A stretch of 64,000 bases of DNA from Chloroflexota bacterium (GTDB lineage Bacteria; Chloroflexota; Dehalococcoidia; JACQUA01). The notes below the pieces were generated by a model. It worked only from the letters and a program-made list of their open reading frames with translations. It was not told where the DNA came from and did no database searches. Shown in pieces: positions 1 to 7,869 of the stretch; position 1 is the stretch's first letter; every line of letters starts with the position of its first letter. The position numbers and the translations under genes were made by a program. The stretch spans positions 28,723 through 92,722 of the forward strand of contig JACQUA010000286.1 in assembly GCA_016210565.1 (NCBI GenBank), written 5' to 3'.

Positions 1-1122
1 ATGGAGGGGAACGGGATCATGGCGCGTTTTCCGGACGTCCTCCTGGGCCCGGGCGTAGGCGAGGTAAAGGGCGTTGCTCTTGGGCGCCATGGCCAGGTAA
101 ACGACTGCCTGGGCCAGCGCCAGGTTTCCTTCGGGCATCCCGATGAAGTGCACCGCCTGCTGGGCGGCCACCGTCACCGGCAAGGCCAAGGGGTCGGCCA
201 TGCCCACGTCTTCGGAGGCCACCCGCTCGAGGCGGCGGGCGATGAAAAGGGGGTCTTCACCAGCTTCCAGCATCCGGGCCAGCCAGTAGAGGGAAGCGTC
301 GGGGTCGGAGTCCCGGAGGGACTTGTGCAGGGCCGAGATTATGTCATAGTGCTGCTCGCCGGCCCGGTCGTAGAGCACCGCGCGGCGCTGCATGGCGTCT
401 TCTATGGCGGCCAGGGCGACCACGCGTTTGCTATCGTCGCCGGTCAGGGTCGCCGAAGTCGCCAGTTCCAGGGTGTTGAGGGCGATTCTGGCATCCCCAT
501 TGGCCATATTCAGCAGGTATTTCCGGGCTTCAGGTTCCAGCACCACTCCGTCTTTGCCCAGGCCCCGTTCTTCGTCTTTCAAGGCACGGTCAACGATGGT
601 TCCGATATATTCATCGGTGAGGGCGTGCAACGTGAAGACGCGGCAACGGGATAGCAGGGGAGCAATGACTTCGAAGGAAGGATTTTCGGTGGTAGCCCCG
701 ATGAGGGTGACCGTTCCATCTTCCACATAGGGCAGAATGGCGTCCTGCTGGGCCTTGTTGAAGCGGTGGATTTCGTCGATAAAGAGGATGGTCTTGTGGC
801 GGTAGAGGCGGCGTCTTTCCTGTGCTTCGGCGATAAGCTTGCGGAGATCGGCCACTCCAGCGACGACGGCGCTGATCTGGCTGAAATGGGATCTGGTTAG
901 ATTGGCGATAACCGCCGCCAGGGTGGTCTTGCCGCTGCCCGGCGGCCCCCAGAGAATCATGGAGGGGACCTGGTCGGACTCGATGGCCTTGCGCAGGACC
1001 TTGCCGCGCCCCACCAGGTGGTCCTGGCCGACGAACTCGTCCAGGCTCCGCGGTCGCATCCGGGCGGCCAGGGGGGCTTCTTTTTCAAGCTGTGATTGCA
1101 ACTGGGGCTCGAAAAGGTCCAT
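1..1122 (-). CDS. rarA: Replication-associated recombination protein A (RarA/MgsA AAA+ ATPase), 3' end cut by window
   Basis: Translating the minus strand from ATG at 1122 gives an open frame of 374 codons that runs off the left edge. Visible motifs are the Walker A stretch WGPPGSGKTTLAAVIAN, the Walker B/DEIH-type stretch ILFIDEIHRFNKAQQD, sensor 1 in LIGATTENPSFEV and the RarA-typical region SEDVGMADP. The family is about 420-450 residues long, so some 50-70 C-terminal residues lie outside the window. RarA is a clamp-loader-like AAA+ ATPase that acts at stalled replication forks. The start is supported by an in-frame TAG 18 nt upstream and an AAGGA sequence in front of the ATG. It reads in the same direction as the next four genes but is separated from them by a palindromic repeat. 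Confidence 0.95.
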   Translation of the reverse strand, partial: MDLFEPQLQSQLEKEAPLAARMRPRSLDEFVGQDHLVGRGKVLRKAIESDQVPSMILWGPPGSGKTTLAAVIANLTRSHFSQISAVVAGVADLRKLIAEAQERRRLYRHKTILFIDEIHRFNKAQQDAILPYVEDGTVTLIGATTENPSFEVIAPLLSRCRVFTLHALTDEYIGTIVDRALKDEERGLGKDGVVLEPEARKYLLNMANGDARIALNTLELATSATLTGDDSKRVVALAAIEDAMQRRAVLYDRAGEQHYDIISALHKSLRDSDPDASLYWLARMLEAGEDPLFIARRLERVASEDVGMADPLALPVTVAAQQAVHFIGMPEGNLALAQAVVYLAMAPKSNALYLAYARAQEDVRKTRHDPVPLH

Positions 1123-1188
1123 GCGGGCGAGTTCCTTGAGCTATTGGGTTATTGAGTTGTTGAGTTCGCAGCGGCAACGGGAATCCGA

Positions 1189-1277
1189 GCGTCATTGCGA
1201 GCGAAGCGAAGCAATCTCCCGGAGCGTCCAGCCACTAGGGATTGCTTCGTCGCTTCGCTCCTCGCAGAGACGGCATA
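1189..1277. repeat. Palindromic dispersed repeat, family R3 (CATTGCGAGCGAAGCGAAGCAATC type)
   Basis: The arm GTCATTGCGAGCGAAGCGAA is answered about 50 nt later by its near inverse GATTGCTTCGTCGCTTCGCT, so the element can fold into a long hairpin. Similar elements lie at 28279-28372 and 61173-61330. It lies between rarA and the ferredoxin gene. A separate short repeat reading ATTGGGTTATTGAG lies just left of it at 1143-1156. Confidence 0.8.
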
Positions 1278-1297
1278 TTCTAATCTTAGAATCCTCT

Positions 1298-1507
1298 TCA
1301 TACCTTCGCTATGGCCTGCCGGGGACAGGCCTTCAGGCACTTGAAGCAGCCACGACACACGGACGGGTCGCCCGCGATATAAGGGACTTCGTAAGGCGCC
1401 TCTTGCTTGATTATCTTCCGGGGGCACTCGGGAATGGCGGCGCACGCCCCGCTATCGCAAGAGGCAGGGTCGCATTTCTGAGCGTCTACCGCCGCAGTCT
1501 GTCGCAC
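1298..1507 (-). CDS. Small single-cluster ferredoxin-like protein
   Basis: A 69-residue protein. The C-terminal half carries CRGCFKCLKACP, a CxxCxxCxxxCP motif for one [4Fe-4S] cluster. The N-terminal half carries a second cysteine group, KCDPASCDSGACAAIPECP, with a spacing unlike a standard ferredoxin and reminiscent of the N-terminal FeS region of RLI/ABCE1-type proteins. It may therefore bind one or two clusters. It is probably a cytosolic low-potential electron carrier, but its partner cannot be told from the sequence. It lies upstream of rarA on the same strand with a repeat between them, and 57 nt downstream of the FmdB gene. Confidence 0.75.
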   Translation of the reverse strand: MRQTAAVDAQKCDPASCDSGACAAIPECPRKIIKQEAPYEVPYIAGDPSVCRGCFKCLKACPRQAIAKV

Positions 1508-1564
1508 GGGTCAGCCTGTATTCTATTGGGATGGTGAAAGCCGACGGCTTTCGGGGGTTTAGCC

Positions 1565-1768
1565 TCAACCGAAACTGGTTCTGCTGGTACCGCAGCTCGA
1601 TCCCCAACCGGAACTGTCCTCTTCTCCGAGCGGGCTCACCTTGCTGACAAGTTTCTCGACTGCCGCGGAGTCGCAGACAGGGCAGCGCAGTTCATCTTCT
1701 TCGGACAGTCTTACCAGTTTCTCGAAGACCGCGCTACAACGCGAACACTTATATTCATATACAGGCAT
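1565..1768 (-). CDS. FmdB-family zinc-ribbon protein
   Basis: A 67-residue protein starting MPVYEYKCSRCSAVFEKLV, the hallmark of the FmdB/CxxC_CxxC_SSSS regulatory family. Two CxxC knuckles (CSRC near residue 8 and CPVC near residue 29) should bind one zinc ion. The tail is rich in Ser/Gly with a late pair of cysteines, as is usual in the family. Its role is poorly defined; family members are found next to amidase, formamidase and many anaerobic metabolic genes. It is co-directional with the ferredoxin gene 57 nt downstream. Confidence 0.85.
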   Translation of the reverse strand: MPVYEYKCSRCSAVFEKLVRLSEEDELRCPVCDSAAVEKLVSKVSPLGEEDSSGWGSSCGTSRTSFG

Positions 1769-1835
1769 TTCAGGCTCCTTTAACAGGGTCTTGTCATATT
1801 GTAATACATCCGGCGGAAAATCCCAAATCGGGCAG

Positions 1836-1981
1836 TCGGCAGTCGGCTATCGGCTATCGGCTATCGGCGGGTCGGCAGTCGGCAGTCGGGTGGTGGGCCT
1901 ACTGGCTACTGGCTACTCACTACTCGCTACTCTTCCTACTCTTCCTACTCTTCCTACTTCTTCCTACTCTTCCTACTTCCC
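1836..1981. repeat. Low-complexity tandem repeat block (family R5 type)
   Basis: Runs of short units such as CAGTCGG/CTATCGG, then GGCTACT/CACTACTCG, then about six copies of TCTTCCTAC. The unit ACTACTCGCTACTC recurs near 13205-13240, 23480-23510 and 31636-31690. Units of about 7-9 bp without spacers exclude a CRISPR array. It ends at the stop codon of the next minus-strand gene. Confidence 0.85.
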
Positions 1982-2485
1982 TCAATACCTCCACCCCACC
2001 GGACCGGCCATCCCTTCATACCGCATCATCAGGATATTGAAGTGGTCCTGCTCCTGCGCCGCCAGGAACTCGTACATGGCCCGGGCCTGGGGCGCCGGCG
2101 TCTCCCGGGCTGCCTGGCGATAGAGGTCGTAGCTCCGGGTTTCCACGTTCAGGCCGAACAGCAGGGCGTCCAGTTCGGTGGTGTGCTTTTCGACGGTCTT
2201 TTCGATTTCTTCCATGCCCCGCGGGAAAATGGGCCGGTCCAGGTCGATGCGCTGCCGGGGGAGCTGGGAGAAATCGGTCCACGTTCCGGTGTCTTTCAGG
2301 CTGTCATACTGCTTTTGAAGCAACTCCAGGTGGTTGCCCTCGTCCTTTGCCAGGAGAAGGAACGTCTGTACCCCCTTTTCATCCTCCGTGGTGTGGGCGG
2401 CGTGGGTGTAGAAATCGCGGCCCTCAACCTCCAGGCGGATGGCGTGTCTCAAGGCTGCCAGGGCGGCGGTCCTGTCTATTTCCAT
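1982..2485 (-). CDS. Ferritin-like/rubrerythrin-type diiron protein
   Basis: A 167-residue protein from ATG 2485, preceded by GGAAGGAGG; the longer open frame upstream is repeat-derived and was not used. Two ferritin-like halves are visible. The first has EVEGRDFY and an ExxH in KDEGNHLELL (about residue 50); the second has ETRSYDLY and an ExxH in AAQEQDHFNIL (about residue 145). These are the four-helix-bundle diiron ligands of the rubrerythrin/DUF2202-like superfamily. There is no C-terminal rubredoxin domain. A role in peroxide or iron handling in an anaerobe is likely. A paralogue lies at 29671-30198. Confidence 0.85.
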   Translation of the reverse strand: MEIDRTAALAALRHAIRLEVEGRDFYTHAAHTTEDEKGVQTFLLLAKDEGNHLELLQKQYDSLKDTGTWTDFSQLPRQRIDLDRPIFPRGMEEIEKTVEKHTTELDALLFGLNVETRSYDLYRQAARETPAPQARAMYEFLAAQEQDHFNILMMRYEGMAGPVGWRY

Positions 2486-2523
2486 GGATGGGCTACCTCC
2501 TTCCTCGATGGGGTTCCTACGGG

Positions 2524-2672
2524 TGGCACAGGCGTCCCCGCCTGTGGGCCACGGAAGACCACCATGTCTCGTAGCGACACCCCTTGTCCGCCTTGCGGAC
2601 TCTCGCGAAGCGGAGCCGGTGTCGAAACCATTGTGGTCAGCCAGACAACGACAGGGGCAAGCTCTGTCGCTA
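2524..2672. repeat. Cluster of short palindromic repeats (families R4 and related)
   Basis: Contains CACAGGCGTCCCCGCCTGTG, a perfect short palindrome, and GACAGGGGCAAGCTCTGTCGC, a second short palindrome, with GTAGCGACACCCC-type sequence between them. The same motifs recur near 21875-21965, 25094-25145, 29570-29666, 31604-31630, 34501-34604 and 41310-41580. Confidence 0.75.
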
Positions 2673-3095
2673 CAGCGTCGGTTCTTGCCGGCGACCACGC
2701 CCCTTCAGCCCGTGGAAAATGCTTTTCTGCCTTTCAGTATACCACCAAATGTAGGCCACAAAGGCGATACAGCAGGCGGCTGCCAGGGCGATATAGCTGT
2801 TGGCCCGGCCGCCGGCGCCCTGCCAGAGGAAAGCCAGCGTCAGCAGCAGGCCCATTGCCAGGTGACCGATGACCACGAAGGCGTTGCCCGGCGCCATGTC
2901 GAAGGAGTGGCCGCAATGGGCGAGGGCATACTGGGCTGACTTGAAGGCCGGGGGCAGGGTCAGGAAGGAGATGGCCCCGGCCACCGGCAATCCGCCGGTC
3001 GCCAATCCGGGAAGCAGGGCCACATAAGCTCCAGTGACCAGGATGGCATCGCCCGCGACGGCTTTTTCTGTCCCCAGGCGGGAACGAACAGTTCT
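2670..3095 (-). pseudogene. 3' remnant of a UbiA-family prenyltransferase
   Basis: The frame translates to about 140 residues beginning RTVRSRLGTEKA and continuing through three hydrophobic segments to WWYTERQKSIFHG. The order RLG.., hydrophobic hairpin, the NAF..IGHLAMGLLLTLAF stretch and a last membrane helix matches the C-terminal half of UbiA/MenA prenyltransferases (quinone biosynthesis), as far as can be judged by eye. The N-terminal half with the DxxxD diphosphate-binding motif is absent. Homology stops at the end of the restriction-modification gene (stop at 3097), so the gene looks cut there. A start at GTG 3023 is possible (117 residues), but a functional enzyme is not expected. Confidence 0.5.
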
Positions 3096-3096
3096 A

Positions 3097-6000
3097 TCAG
3101 AGTATCCTTCTCACATGCCAATCAATGGTTTTGAGTTCCTCCTTGAGGACTTGCCGCAAGTGAGTGCGCAGGGGACCGCTGCCGCGGTACTTTGAAAGCA
3201 AACCGGGCAAAACTCTGTCTACCTTCCCCTGGCATTCTTTGGCGAGTTCGGCGAGGCGCATGTGGCTTGGCCGGGATGGGTCAAACAGCGGTATCGGGAG
3301 GAGGAAGGGCTTCTTATGGATGTCGCGTTCGCCAAACAGTCCCCGGGACTGAGAACCCTTAATTCTTTCGTCAATGACCGCTGAGTTCAATGTAGCGGCT
3401 AAGTAGTTGGCTTCATCGAGATTGGCCGTTTCGACGTAGAAAGTCTTGGTGTCAGCTATGAACGCCCGGGCCTTAAGGCTGATTTCTCGGCCCAGCGCGA
3501 CAGGCGGCAAACTGGAGAGGTCCAGGACGCAGGAGACAAGATGTGTTCCCGCGGCATTGTAGAGCGTCTTGTAGCCGGCGGTCACGCGCTGGTTGGTTAT
3601 CTTGTTGCGGTAGTTTATTTGCTCCAGAATGTTGGAAATCTTGACCGTTCCCGCCTCGGACTTTTTGGCCAATAGCTGCCAGATGGTGTCAGCTCCCTTG
3701 AGCCACGTCGCCAGACCGGTGTAGCCCATTTCCACGGCCCTGGGGTAGTTGATAAGAACAGGCTTACCATTCTCCAGCAGCAGGGGCAACACCACCGGGC
3801 GTGGCGGGGCATGAGCAAAAGGAAATACGTCGCCTCCCAGGAGGGTGGCAAAAATGAATTGCGCCTCGACTGCGCCTCGCATCCTGATGTCTTTCCATCG
3901 GTCCTTTGTTTGCCTGGCTTCCTCTTCGTCAGTTTCCAGAACTGGCCTTGTGGCGGGTCCGGGCTCTTTGGCAGCCCGGACGAAGAAGAAATTGCGAGGG
4001 TAAAGGGTCGCTCCATCCAGGACCCTGTCGTAGTAGCTGCTCTTGGCCTGCGTCTTTTGGCCAGACTTCCCCGAAAGCAGGCGTCCTGCCACCCGGGAAA
4101 GCTTGTTAGGCGTAAACTTCAACAGCTTACTGGCTTCAGCCCAACTCAGGTTCTTGGCCGGCAGTTTCCCTTCCATCTCTGTCGAAGCCACGGGGAAGCT
4201 TGTTTTTCCATCTTTTTGCGCCAGGAGCACACATGCCGTCTGGCGGAACAGCGGGGTGACTTCCCGATCTTTGGGGACAGGAGCCAGATCGACCACGTGC
4301 TCAAGGGAAAAGGTAATACGTTCAAAAGATATGGATTCATCACCTTGAAAGTCAAAGGAAGTAAAGTCGGCATACTGGTCGGCGGACAGCACGCCGCGGG
4401 GCATGACGAAAGCGATGTGTCCCCCTTTTCGCAGATAGAGGAAGGATGCCTGGACAAAGAACAACGGCGCCAGATCAAGCTGGGTATAGAGGTGCGTCTT
4501 CCCGGATCCCAGCAGTCGGAACGTTTTCAGGGACAGCCGTTTCACATCGGTAACATAGCGGGCGCTCTCCATGTGACGGAAGGAAAGCCAGGGAGGATTG
4601 CCCACCACCAGGTCAAAACTTCCCTGAAGGAACCGTGGCCGCGGCATATTCTTCAGGATGAAGAGCCAGACGGTATCTTTCCCTTCCTTGAAAAGGCTCA
4701 GGAGGATTTCCATATCCTTGACAACGGCCTCCCTGGCAGCCGGGTTCAAAGACAGTTTCTCCATTTCCTTCTGGAAGCCCGCGAGCGCTTGCTCCGGCGG
4801 ATGGGTCAGAAAATCCCGCATTCTCGCGACCACCGAGTCCAGTCCACTTCCGATGCTCGAGGGTATCGAAAAGACCTTATTGTTCTCGGCCTCTACCTGG
4901 AAGAAAGCCTCTTCGCCCGAATTATTGTAAAAGATTTGTTGTACCGGCGGTGGTCTCAAAGTGTCGGCCAAGTAGACCGGTATGGAGATGGGTTCGGGAA
5001 GAGGCTGCAAGAGGTCACCCAGGGCAAGCAGGTAGTTCGTCCGGGCGATGGTGACAGCCACGGGGTGTACGTCCATGCCGACCACCTGCGACTGGATTCT
5101 ACGGAGGACTTCCAGCCGGGGAGTGCCGAGGTTCTCCAGGGTATCGCGAAGCAAGCGGACAGCAATAAAAAGAAAAGTACCCGACCCGCAGGCGGGATCC
5201 AACAAGCGCCACTGAGGATTTTCCTGCAATTGCACCATTTGCGATAGCACGTATTCGGCCAGCCAGTCGGGGGTGTAGTACTCGCCTAAGTTGTGTCGGG
5301 CTTCCTGCCCCAGGATTTCCTCATACAATTCTTTGAGTATGTCCTGCTTCGCCGCTGAAAAATCGTAGACCAGCAGACTGGCGACCAGTTTCATGATCAG
5401 CGGCAAGCCTTCTCTCCTTGCCTTTGAGTTCAACGGCCAGGAGAAAAAATCGTCTTCGATGAAGTTGTTGATTCCCTGGCGGCTGAATTTAGCGCCTGTT
5501 ACGATGTCCTCGGCGTCTTGCTCGGTGGGAAGGTTGGAACCGGAACGGAAAAAGAAGGCAATGAATTTGGCCAGGGTGGCGAGGTAAGTATGCTTGATAA
5601 ATAGCGCCTCATTGCCCACAGCTTCGCCATAGACACGCTCCAGGTATTTTTGCCACTCTCCGAAGCGCACCTTGACAGCCGCTTCTTCTTTCACCCCCCT
5701 GAAAAGGATGCTCAAGGCGGAGTGAGAAGCCAGGAAGGTGGGACTGTCGGGACCAAACGCGGATACAATGTTAGAAGTGGTTGGCGTTTCCAGAGACCGG
5801 AAGATGAAAAGCACCGAGTCCAGGAAGAACAAGACATCTTCGGGCCTCGCTCTTCTTAAGTCTCTTTCTGCGATGACCTCAAGGTTTGCAGCATAGACAC
5901 GGAACTTGACCCCGTCTGTAGCTATGCCGGTGTACGTGGAACTGGGATTCTTCTCTTTAAGCTGACTAATGTAGTGGTGCAATCCGGTCTCAGCATCTAT

Positions 6001-6237
6001 CCTTTCCTTAACCAGGTCGCGCTTGAACTCGAAGACCAGGTTGCCGAGAAGCGCATCGATGCGGCCGCCATACACCCGTTCTTCCAGTTTGTACTTGTTA
6101 AGCGGGATGCCGAAGGCTTTCTGCACGAAATCGAGAAACAGAGCCTCAATGGCGGTATGGCTGCCGGCCTTACCGAGGTCGTGAAGATAACCAGTCCAGA
6201 TCGTGGTGAACTTGTCTATGTCAGCCATTTTGCGCAC
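3097..6237 (-). CDS. Type IIG-like restriction enzyme/adenine-specific DNA methyltransferase (Eco57I family)
   Basis: A 1046-residue single-chain protein. Near residues 60-80 is GRIDALLGNLVFEFKRDL, which fits the D..ExK core of a PD-(D/E)xK nuclease. The methyltransferase part has motif I DPACGSGTFLF near residue 345 and motif IV NPPW near residue 545, typical of gamma-class N6-adenine methylases. The C-terminal third should include target recognition. Fused nuclease, methylase and specificity regions in about 1,000 residues is the type IIG layout; no separate R or S subunit is nearby. The start can be GTG 6237 or ATG 6228 (MADIDKF). An extended -10 promoter lies just upstream. The gene abuts a truncated prenyltransferase, consistent with arrival by transfer. 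Confidence 0.88.
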   Translation of the reverse strand: MRKMADIDKFTTIWTGYLHDLGKAGSHTAIEALFLDFVQKAFGIPLNKYKLEERVYGGRIDALLGNLVFEFKRDLVKERIDAETGLHHYISQLKEKNPSSTYTGIATDGVKFRVYAANLEVIAERDLRRARPEDVLFFLDSVLFIFRSLETPTTSNIVSAFGPDSPTFLASHSALSILFRGVKEEAAVKVRFGEWQKYLERVYGEAVGNEALFIKHTYLATLAKFIAFFFRSGSNLPTEQDAEDIVTGAKFSRQGINNFIEDDFFSWPLNSKARREGLPLIMKLVASLLVYDFSAAKQDILKELYEEILGQEARHNLGEYYTPDWLAEYVLSQMVQLQENPQWRLLDPACGSGTFLFIAVRLLRDTLENLGTPRLEVLRRIQSQVVGMDVHPVAVTIARTNYLLALGDLLQPLPEPISIPVYLADTLRPPPVQQIFYNNSGEEAFFQVEAENNKVFSIPSSIGSGLDSVVARMRDFLTHPPEQALAGFQKEMEKLSLNPAAREAVVKDMEILLSLFKEGKDTVWLFILKNMPRPRFLQGSFDLVVGNPPWLSFRHMESARYVTDVKRLSLKTFRLLGSGKTHLYTQLDLAPLFFVQASFLYLRKGGHIAFVMPRGVLSADQYADFTSFDFQGDESISFERITFSLEHVVDLAPVPKDREVTPLFRQTACVLLAQKDGKTSFPVASTEMEGKLPAKNLSWAEASKLLKFTPNKLSRVAGRLLSGKSGQKTQAKSSYYDRVLDGATLYPRNFFFVRAAKEPGPATRPVLETDEEEARQTKDRWKDIRMRGAVEAQFIFATLLGGDVFPFAHAPPRPVVLPLLLENGKPVLINYPRAVEMGYTGLATWLKGADTIWQLLAKKSEAGTVKISNILEQINYRNKITNQRVTAGYKTLYNAAGTHLVSCVLDLSSLPPVALGREISLKARAFIADTKTFYVETANLDEANYLAATLNSAVIDERIKGSQSRGLFGERDIHKKPFLLPIPLFDPSRPSHMRLAELAKECQGKVDRVLPGLLSKYRGSGPLRTHLRQVLKEELKTIDWHVRRIL

Positions 6238-6246
6238 TGCCGCCTT

Positions 6247-6255
6247 ATTATAGCA
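6247..6255 (-). promoter_or_regulatory. Extended -10 promoter element for the restriction-modification gene
   Basis: On the minus strand the sequence reads TGCTATAAT, a perfect TGn-TATAAT extended -10, with no clear -35. Transcription would begin about 10 nt before the ATG at 6228, giving a very short leader. Confidence 0.5.
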
Positions 6256-6408
6256 GGACGGTCAACAGGCGAAAACCAGGCTCGGATGGCAACCTGTTAC
6301 TTTTTCGTGCCTGCCAAGATCAAGGCGTGGACGTGAGCCAGCACGGTGTCACAGCCCCGCGAGTAAGCGGCTGGGTGCTTGTACGTTGAGACCGGGGGCA
6401 GTCGTCAG

Positions 6409-7563
6409 CTATCGGATTTTCAGGATTTCGCGGGAAAGGGGATAGAAGGTCGGCTCCTTGAGGATGAAGTCCTCGTCCAGCCAGACCACGTTGACGCCCG
6501 CCGGGGGTATTGTGCCCGGCAGGGCGAAGGTGCTGGGGACATCCAATCTTCTGGCTGGCTCTCCAGCCGCTTCGCTGAGGGCAAGCTGCCCCTGTTTCGA
6601 TAGCAAATGATTGAGCATGAGGGCCATGGCGTTGGGGTGGGGGGGCTGGTCGGGGATGGCGGCGGCGAAGGACCCGGTCAGCACCATGCCAGGCTCTTTC
6701 GTCTTCGCCCAGGCGATGGGCGAGCCGGCCGCGGCCAGGTCGGCCACGACCTGGGGCAGCGGGCCGATGGCGATGGCGTATTTCCCCCTGGCGACCGTTT
6801 CCACGTGGAGGCGCGTGTCCCTGGTAATGGCCAGCTCCTGCGTCTCAAGCTGGCGCATGAATTTCTCTCCCGGCTCCCGGCCCATCAGCTTCACCATAAT
6901 GTATGCTACCCAGGTGCCGCCCGCGCCGGGTGTGGTGGGGTCAATGAGGGTAAGTTTGCCCTTAAACCGGGGTTCGAGGAGGTCTTTATATTCGGTGAAC
7001 TGGCCTTCTTTCACCAGTTCGGTGTTGACCACGAAGTAGGAACGGTAGGCGGAAATGAGGGGAACGCCCATTTCGTCCTTGTCCAGGAAAGGCAGTTTTC
7101 CGTCGGGCCAGGCTTTGGTGTCCAGCACCTCGGGCAACACCAGGTTAGGCGTGACGCGGGCAAGCACGCCCCGGGGCTTGAGCAACGTCAGGGTGGTAGT
7201 CTGGCCGGTGATGAAAACGTCAGGGAGGTGAAGGTTGGCCGCCCTCTCCTGGAGGTATTTCTGGGCCACTTCCGGCGGCCGTCCGGTGAGGAACTCGATC
7301 TGGACGCCATACTTGTTCTGGAAGTCCTGGATGAGCCGGTCTTTCAATAGCGCCCCGATCTCACCGTACATGACCACTTTGCCTTCTTTTCTGGCGCCGG
7401 CTATCAAGTCCTCCCACTTTTGTTCCCACACTGCTTTGGTGGCCACCGGCTGCTGTTTGCCGGGCGGCGGGGCGACGGTGGGGGCCAGCGCCTGTCCGCA
7501 GCCTGCCGCAATCACTCCGACAGCCACGACCAACAGTAGTACTGAAATAACAAACCTGTTCAT
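6409..7563 (-). CDS. ABC transporter substrate-binding lipoprotein (Fe3+/spermidine-type, family 1-like)
   Basis: A 384-residue protein from ATG 7563, preceded by TTGGAGGTTTG. The N-terminus is a signal peptide with lipobox AAGCGQ, so it should be an outer-face lipoprotein. After a Pro-rich linker the domain starts WEDLIAGARKEGKVVMYGE, characteristic of the FbpA/PotD-like periplasmic binding proteins. The later FKGKLTLIDPTTPGAGGTW stretch is the typical hinge/ligand region. No ABC permease or ATPase gene is adjacent in the window, so substrate and partners are unknown; iron or a small organic acid is possible. Confidence 0.85.
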   Translation of the reverse strand: MNRFVISVLLLVVAVGVIAAGCGQALAPTVAPPPGKQQPVATKAVWEQKWEDLIAGARKEGKVVMYGEIGALLKDRLIQDFQNKYGVQIEFLTGRPPEVAQKYLQERAANLHLPDVFITGQTTTLTLLKPRGVLARVTPNLVLPEVLDTKAWPDGKLPFLDKDEMGVPLISAYRSYFVVNTELVKEGQFTEYKDLLEPRFKGKLTLIDPTTPGAGGTWVAYIMVKLMGREPGEKFMRQLETQELAITRDTRLHVETVARGKYAIAIGPLPQVVADLAAAGSPIAWAKTKEPGMVLTGSFAAAIPDQPPHPNAMALMLNHLLSKQGQLALSEAAGEPARRLDVPSTFALPGTIPPAGVNVVWLDEDFILKEPTFYPLSREILKIR

Positions 7564-7869
7564 TTTACAAACCTCCAATTGAAATGACGAATGACGAAGT
7601 CCGAATGACGAATCAAATTCGAATGACAAATGACGAATTGCCGAAAGGACTCCAGAAGCTAGTAGACAGAAGCAAGAATGTAGATGCCAGAAGTCAGAAT
7701 CGAGAAGCTGGTAGCCAGAAGTCAGAAGAGGTACGGCAGTCCTAAATTCTGGATTCTGGATTTCGGATTGTAATCCTCTGGTCGTTCGTCATTCGGTACG
7801 GTTATCAACCCCGCCGGAGTGGGCCATTACATGCTACTCATCACCGCAGGGTGAAGTGCAAGGTATATT
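7564..7869. repeat. Intergenic repeat-rich spacer (family R6)
   Basis: About 300 bases without a gene. It holds reiterations of AATGACGAATGACGAA, then AGAAGTCAGAA/AGAAGCTAGTAG units, then ATTCTGGATTTCGGATTG. Related AT-richer snippets recur at 9503-9540, 14060-14110, 16170-16260, 18640-18740, 22070-22100 and 58140-58340. No promoter was recognised. Confidence 0.7.

Noticed and set aside
1836..1981. Possible CRISPR or minisatellite coding region
   Set aside because: Units of 7-9 bp without unique spacers; low-complexity tandem repeat only.
3811..5247. 478-codon plus-strand frame inside the restriction-modification gene
   Set aside because: Antisense shadow; the minus-strand product has intact methylase motifs.
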